From Thiobacillus denitrificans DSM 12475 (GTDB lineage Bacteria > Pseudomonadota > Gammaproteobacteria > Burkholderiales > Thiobacillaceae), in assembly GCF_000376425.1 (NCBI RefSeq), contig NZ_AQWL01000001.1, positions 52,347 through 116,346 on the forward strand: a stretch of 64,000 nucleotides of DNA, written 5' to 3'. The position numbers were made by a program, and so were the translations under genes. This document shows, piece by piece, positions 60,923 to 64,000 of the stretch; position 1 is the stretch's first letter; the number at the start of each line of letters is the position of its first letter. The notes below the pieces were generated by a model. That model was not told where the DNA came from, ran no database searches, and worked only from the letters and a program-made list of their open reading frames with translations.

Positions 60923-62319
60923 TGAGAACAGCTTGGGCAGCGACCGCGCTGGTGTTTGCCTTGTCGGCACCGGTGCTGGCAAAAGATGTGATGGATGTGG
61001 CCGACCTGGTTGAAAAGCAGGGGCCGGCAGTGGTCAATATCAGCACGACCAAACTGGTGAGGCGCGGGCCGGAAGGGCTGCCGTTCGCGATTCCCGACGA
61101 AGAGGACATGCAGGAGTTTTTCCGCCGTTTCTTCCCCGGTGGGCCGGGCGGCCAAGGAGGACAGGGCGGCCCGATGCAGGAAATCCCCGCGCGTGGCGAG
61201 GGCTCCGGGTTTATCGTCAGCAGCGATGGCTACATTTTGACCAACGCGCATGTGGTCAAGGGCGCCGACGAGGTCGTGGTCAAGCTGATCGACAAGCGCA
61301 AGTTCACCGCCAAGGTGGTGGGGGCCGACACCCGCACCGATGTGGCCGTCATCAAGATCACCGCCGACAAGCTGCCCGCCGTCAAACTGGGCGATCCCAC
61401 CCGGCTGCGCGTCGGCGAAGCGGTAGCGGCGATCGGCTCGCCGTTCGGTTTCGAAAACTCGGTCACTGCAGGCATCGTCTCCGCCAAGGGGCGTTCGCTG
61501 CCGTCGGAAAGCTATGTGCCCTATATCCAGACCGATGTGCCGATCAACCCCGGTAATTCGGGCGGGCCGCTGTTCAATATGAAGGGCGAAGTGGTCGGCA
61601 TCAATTCGCAGATTTACAGCCGCAGCGGCGGCTACCAGGGGGTCTCGTTCGCGATTCCGATCGATGTGGCGATGGAAGTGGTGGGGCAGCTGAAAAGCAG
61701 CGGCAAGGTATCGCGCGGCTGGCTCGGCGTGGTGATCCAGGAGGTGACCGCCGACCTGGCCGAATCCTTCGGGCTGGATCGCCCGCGCGGCGCGCTGGTC
61801 TCGCAGGTGCAAGAAGACAGTCCTGCGCACAAGGCGGGACTGCAGGCCGCCGATGTCATTCTGGAATTCAATGGCAAGGCAGTGGAAAATTCCGGCGACC
61901 TGCCGCGGATGGTCGGCATGACCAAGCCAGGCGTCAAAATCCCGCTGCAGATATGGCGTAAAGGCAAAGCCCAGCAACTGGGCGTAGTGCTGGCCGAGTT
62001 GCCGGCTGAAACCCAGCAGGCCGGCACTGAAGGAAAAACCTTTTCGCGCGGTGGGCTGGCCTTGTCCGAGTTGAACGTGGAACAGCGTCGCGCACTCGGG
62101 CTCGATCACGGCGTGCTGGTCGTGGATGCCACCGGCGATGCGGCGCGGGCAGGCATTCGCACCGGCGACGTCATTCTGGCGGTGAACAACAGCAAGGTGG
62201 CCAACGTGGACGCGTTCCGCAAGGCCATCGCTGCAGTGCCGGTCGGCAAGAGCGCGGCAATCCTGGTGCGACGCGGCGAAGGCTCGTTGTACGTCCCGCT
62301 GAAGATCTCGGGTGAGTGA
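60919..62319 (+). CDS. mucD: Periplasmic serine protease DegP/MucD (HtrA family)
   Basis: A 466-residue HtrA protease-chaperone. The signal peptide ends near VLAKD (about residue 22). The catalytic triad is in ILTNAHVVKG (His), DTRTDVAVIKI (Asp) and NPGNSGGPLFN (Ser). Two PDZ domains follow (about 260-350 and 375-460). It degrades misfolded periplasmic proteins and closes the sigma-E loop. It overlaps the glutaredoxin gene by eight bases. Confidence 0.95.
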   Translation: MMRTAWAATALVFALSAPVLAKDVMDVADLVEKQGPAVVNISTTKLVRRGPEGLPFAIPDEEDMQEFFRRFFPGGPGGQGGQGGPMQEIPARGEGSGFIVSSDGYILTNAHVVKGADEVVVKLIDKRKFTAKVVGADTRTDVAVIKITADKLPAVKLGDPTRLRVGEAVAAIGSPFGFENSVTAGIVSAKGRSLPSESYVPYIQTDVPINPGNSGGPLFNMKGEVVGINSQIYSRSGGYQGVSFAIPIDVAMEVVGQLKSSGKVSRGWLGVVIQEVTADLAESFGLDRPRGALVSQVQEDSPAHKAGLQAADVILEFNGKAVENSGDLPRMVGMTKPGVKIPLQIWRKGKAQQLGVVLAELPAETQQAGTEGKTFSRGGLALSELNVEQRRALGLDHGVLVVDATGDAARAGIRTGDVILAVNNSKVANVDAFRKAIAAVPVGKSAAILVRRGEGSLYVPLKISGE

Positions 62320-62557
62320 AACGCTCTTGCTGTACACGCGCGCGGGGTGCCCGCTGTGCGAGGACATGGAAGCGGAAGTCGGTGCGCTGATCGTGAGGGC
62401 CGGACACCGGCTGGTTCTCGTCGACGTCGATGGCGATCCATCGCTCAGGCAGAAATATGGCTGGGACGTGCCGCTGCTGTTCGATGGCGACACCGAGATT
62501 TGCCGCCATCAGCTTGATCTGCCCGCATTTCAGGCATGGCTGAGTGCCCACCCATAG
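62312..62557 (+). CDS. Glutaredoxin family protein
   Basis: An 81-residue thioredoxin-fold protein with TRAGCPLCEDME (CPLC) at the N-terminal helix and a YGWDVPLLFDGD cis-Pro strand. It is short even for a glutaredoxin and resembles the small DUF836-type proteins encoded after mucD in betaproteobacteria. The start is GTG 62312, inside the mucD stop region. It probably helps thiol balance, but no substrate is known. Confidence 0.88.
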   Translation: MSETLLLYTRAGCPLCEDMEAEVGALIVRAGHRLVLVDVDGDPSLRQKYGWDVPLLFDGDTEICRHQLDLPAFQAWLSAHP

Positions 62558-62717
62558 GGCCTGCCGGACGCTTTTTCGCGGTAATTCGGAGGGGCGGGCC
62601 GATTCAGGCCATCCTTGGCCGCAGGCGGCATCCATAAGCGGCTCCGTCGCGACTGCGAAATGGGTGTCGGCACGCCCTGGAATCCGTTAAAATTCTGCAA
62701 GTTATCGCATCCCTTGC

Positions 62718-62744
62718 CGGGCACGGAAACGTGCCCGTTTTGTT
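62718..62744 (+). promoter_or_regulatory. Hairpin with GAAA tetraloop and T-rich tail just before lepA
   Basis: CGGGCACG (62718-62725) and CGTGCCCG (62730-62737) pair perfectly around GAAA, a stable tetraloop, and are followed by TTTTGTT up to the lepA GTG at 62745. It looks like a terminator for the mucD-grx transcript and, lying against the start codon, could also limit lepA translation. A -10-like TAAAAT lies at 62688-62693. Confidence 0.6.
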
Positions 62745-64000
62745 GTGTCCCAGAATCTGATCCGCAATTTTTCCATCATCGCCCACATCGATCACGGCAA
62801 GTCCACCCTGGCCGACCGTCTGATCCAGTATTGCGGCGGCTTGTCCGAACGCGAGATGGAGGCGCAGGTGCTCGATTCGATGGACCTGGAGAAGGAGCGC
62901 GGCATCACCATCAAGGCGCAGACCGCCGCGCTCGCCTACAAGGCGCAGGATGGCCAGGTCTACCGCCTGAACCTGATCGATACCCCCGGCCACGTCGACT
63001 TTTCCTACGAAGTGTCGCGTTCCCTGTCGGCCTGCGAGGGCGCGCTGCTGGTGGTCGATGCCTCGCAGGGGGTCGAAGCGCAGACGGTGGCCAACTGCTA
63101 CACCGCGATCGACCTCGGCGTCGAGGTCATCCCGGTGCTGAACAAGATCGACCTGCCGGCAGCCGACCCAGACCGGGTGGCGGAAGAAATCGAAGACATC
63201 GTCGGCATCGATGCGACCGATGCGGTGCGTGCCTCCGCCAAGTCCGGCATCGGCATCCCCGAAATCCTCGAAGTGGTGGTGAAACAGGTGCCGCCGCCGC
63301 GCGGCGACGAGTCCGCGCCGCTGAAGGCACTGATCATCGACTCCTGGTTCGACAACTACGTCGGTGTGGTGATGCTGGTGCGGGTGGTCGACGGCGCCCT
63401 GCGCCCCAAGGACAAGATCCGCTTCATAGCATCCGGTGCGCTGCACCTGACCGAGCATGTCGGTGTGTTCACCCCGAAATCGGTCGACCGGCCGCAGTTG
63501 TCGGCCGGCGAGGTGGGGTTCGTGATCGCCGGCATCAAGGAACTCAAATCCGCCCAGGTGGGCGATACCATCACCCTGGTCGACCGTCCTGCCAGCGAAC
63601 CGTTGCCCGGCTTCAAGAAGGTGCAATCGCAGGTCTTCGCCGGCCTGTATCCGGTCGAATCGCACGATTTCGAGGCGCTGCGCGACGCGCTGACCAAACT
63701 GCAGCTGAACGACGCGGCGCTGCAGTTCGAGCCCGAAGTTTCGCAGGCGCTGGGCTTCGGTTTCCGCTGCGGCTTCCTCGGCCTCTTGCACATGGACATC
63801 GTGCAGGAACGGCTGGAGCGCGAGTACGACATGGACCTCATCACCACCGCGCCGACGGTGGTGTACGAAGTGCTGATGAAAGACGGCACCCTGATCAACG
63901 TCGAGAATCCGTTCAAGCTGCCCGAACTGTCGAAGATCGAGGAAATCCGTGAGCCCATCATCACCGCGACGATCTTCGTGCCGGAAGAATACGTCGGCAA
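62745..64000 (+). CDS. lepA: Elongation factor 4 (LepA), truncated by the window edge
   Basis: About 418 residues of a roughly 600-residue ribosome-associated GTPase are visible; the frame is open at the right edge. G1 is AHIDHGKST (near residues 13-21), G2 is in [11 protein letters not shown]3 is DTPGH and G4 is NKID, followed by translational domains II and III. The start is taken as GTG 62745, giving [15 protein letters not shown]; no ATG is available in frame and no ribosome binding site is seen because the hairpin occupies that place. Confidence 0.95.
   Translation, partial: MSQNLIRNFSIIAHIDHGKSTLADRLIQYCGGLSEREMEAQVLDSMDLEKERGITIKAQTAALAYKAQDGQVYRLNLIDTPGHVDFSYEVSRSLSACEGALLVVDASQGVEAQTVANCYTAIDLGVEVIPVLNKIDLPAADPDRVAEEIEDIVGIDATDAVRASAKSGIGIPEILEVVVKQVPPPRGDESAPLKALIIDSWFDNYVGVVMLVRVVDGALRPKDKIRFIASGALHLTEHVGVFTPKSVDRPQLSAGEVGFVIAGIKELKSAQVGDTITLVDRPASEPLPGFKKVQSQVFAGLYPVESHDFEALRDALTKLQLNDAALQFEPEVSQALGFGFRCGFLGLLHMDIVQERLEREYDMDLITTAPTVVYEVLMKDGTLINVENPFKLPELSKIEEIREPIITATIFVPEEYVG

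Noticed and set aside
1..64000. CRISPR arrays, rRNA genes, insertion sequences
   Set aside because: No regularly spaced repeats, rRNA-like stretches or transposase genes with terminal inverted repeats were seen in either strand.

Overview
The window joins two different kinds of DNA. Positions 1 to about 26,450 are one end of an integrative and conjugative element (ICE) of the ICEclc/PFGI-1/PAGI-2 type. Positions about 26,433 to 64,000 are ordinary chromosome of a GC-rich proteobacterium. The chromosomal gene content (rpsF-priB-rpsR-rplI, rpoE-rseA-rseB-rseC-mucD-grx-lepA, a DUF4936 gene beside ygfZ, a SoxW-like thioredoxin) fits a betaproteobacterium. A Thiobacillus-like, Nitrosomonadales-type host is my best guess, by inference only.

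ICE part. From the left come a small minus-strand ORF and then a tightly packed mating-pair-formation operon: RAQPRD, TIGR03758, TIGR03745, TIGR03750, TIGR03746, TIGR03749, TIGR03752, TIGR03751 lipoprotein, VirB4/TraC ATPase, a DsbA-like thioredoxin-fold protein and RadC. The second half of the operon (TIGR03757, TraU-like TIGR03756, TIGR03755, a small membrane protein, TraG-N) resumes at 14,223. Between the halves, at 9.9-14.2 kb, sits a three-gene cassette with overlapping start/stop codons: a MerR-like DNA-binding protein, a 987-residue N6-adenine DNA methyltransferase and a small protein with a D...ExK nuclease signature. This is the best candidate here for an undescribed restriction/defence system. 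Next are a DUF3742 gene, an AbiEi/AbiEii type IV toxin-antitoxin pair, a MobH relaxase preceded by a repeat-rich candidate oriT, an XRE regulator divergent from a LysR-type effector domain lacking its HTH, and a P4-type integrase with a long C-terminal extension. The integrase abuts a tRNA-Gly(CCC) gene whose 3' end is the attachment site. The other ICE end lies left of position 1.

Chromosomal part. thiS-thiG (thiazole synthesis), trmB and marC are followed by gnd-zwf-pgl (oxidative pentose phosphate pathway). A solitary gene fusing a GNAT acetyltransferase to an Rnk/GreA-C-like domain stands between two non-coding stretches. A minus-strand group (trhP, ylqF, aspartase/fumarase-family lyase) faces two periplasmic thioredoxins, a TolC-type outer membrane protein and a very short HlyD-type adaptor. 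Then come a winged-helix-like protein with operator-like repeats, a lytic transglycosylase, proS, a spermidine-synthase-like protein, a WD40 lipoprotein, rppH, an unknown small protein, apbC/mrp, dcd, and a large PLP-dependent basic amino acid decarboxylase.

The last 14 kb hold rpsF-priB-rpsR-rplI, dnaB, alr, DUF4936-ygfZ, ygfX, nadB and the envelope-stress operon rpoE-rseA-rseB-rseC-mucD-grx. lepA runs off the right edge. Several regulatory sites can be read directly: terminators after rplI and alr, a perfect DnaA box before dnaB, a sigma-E-like promoter before rpoE, and a GAAA-tetraloop hairpin just before lepA.
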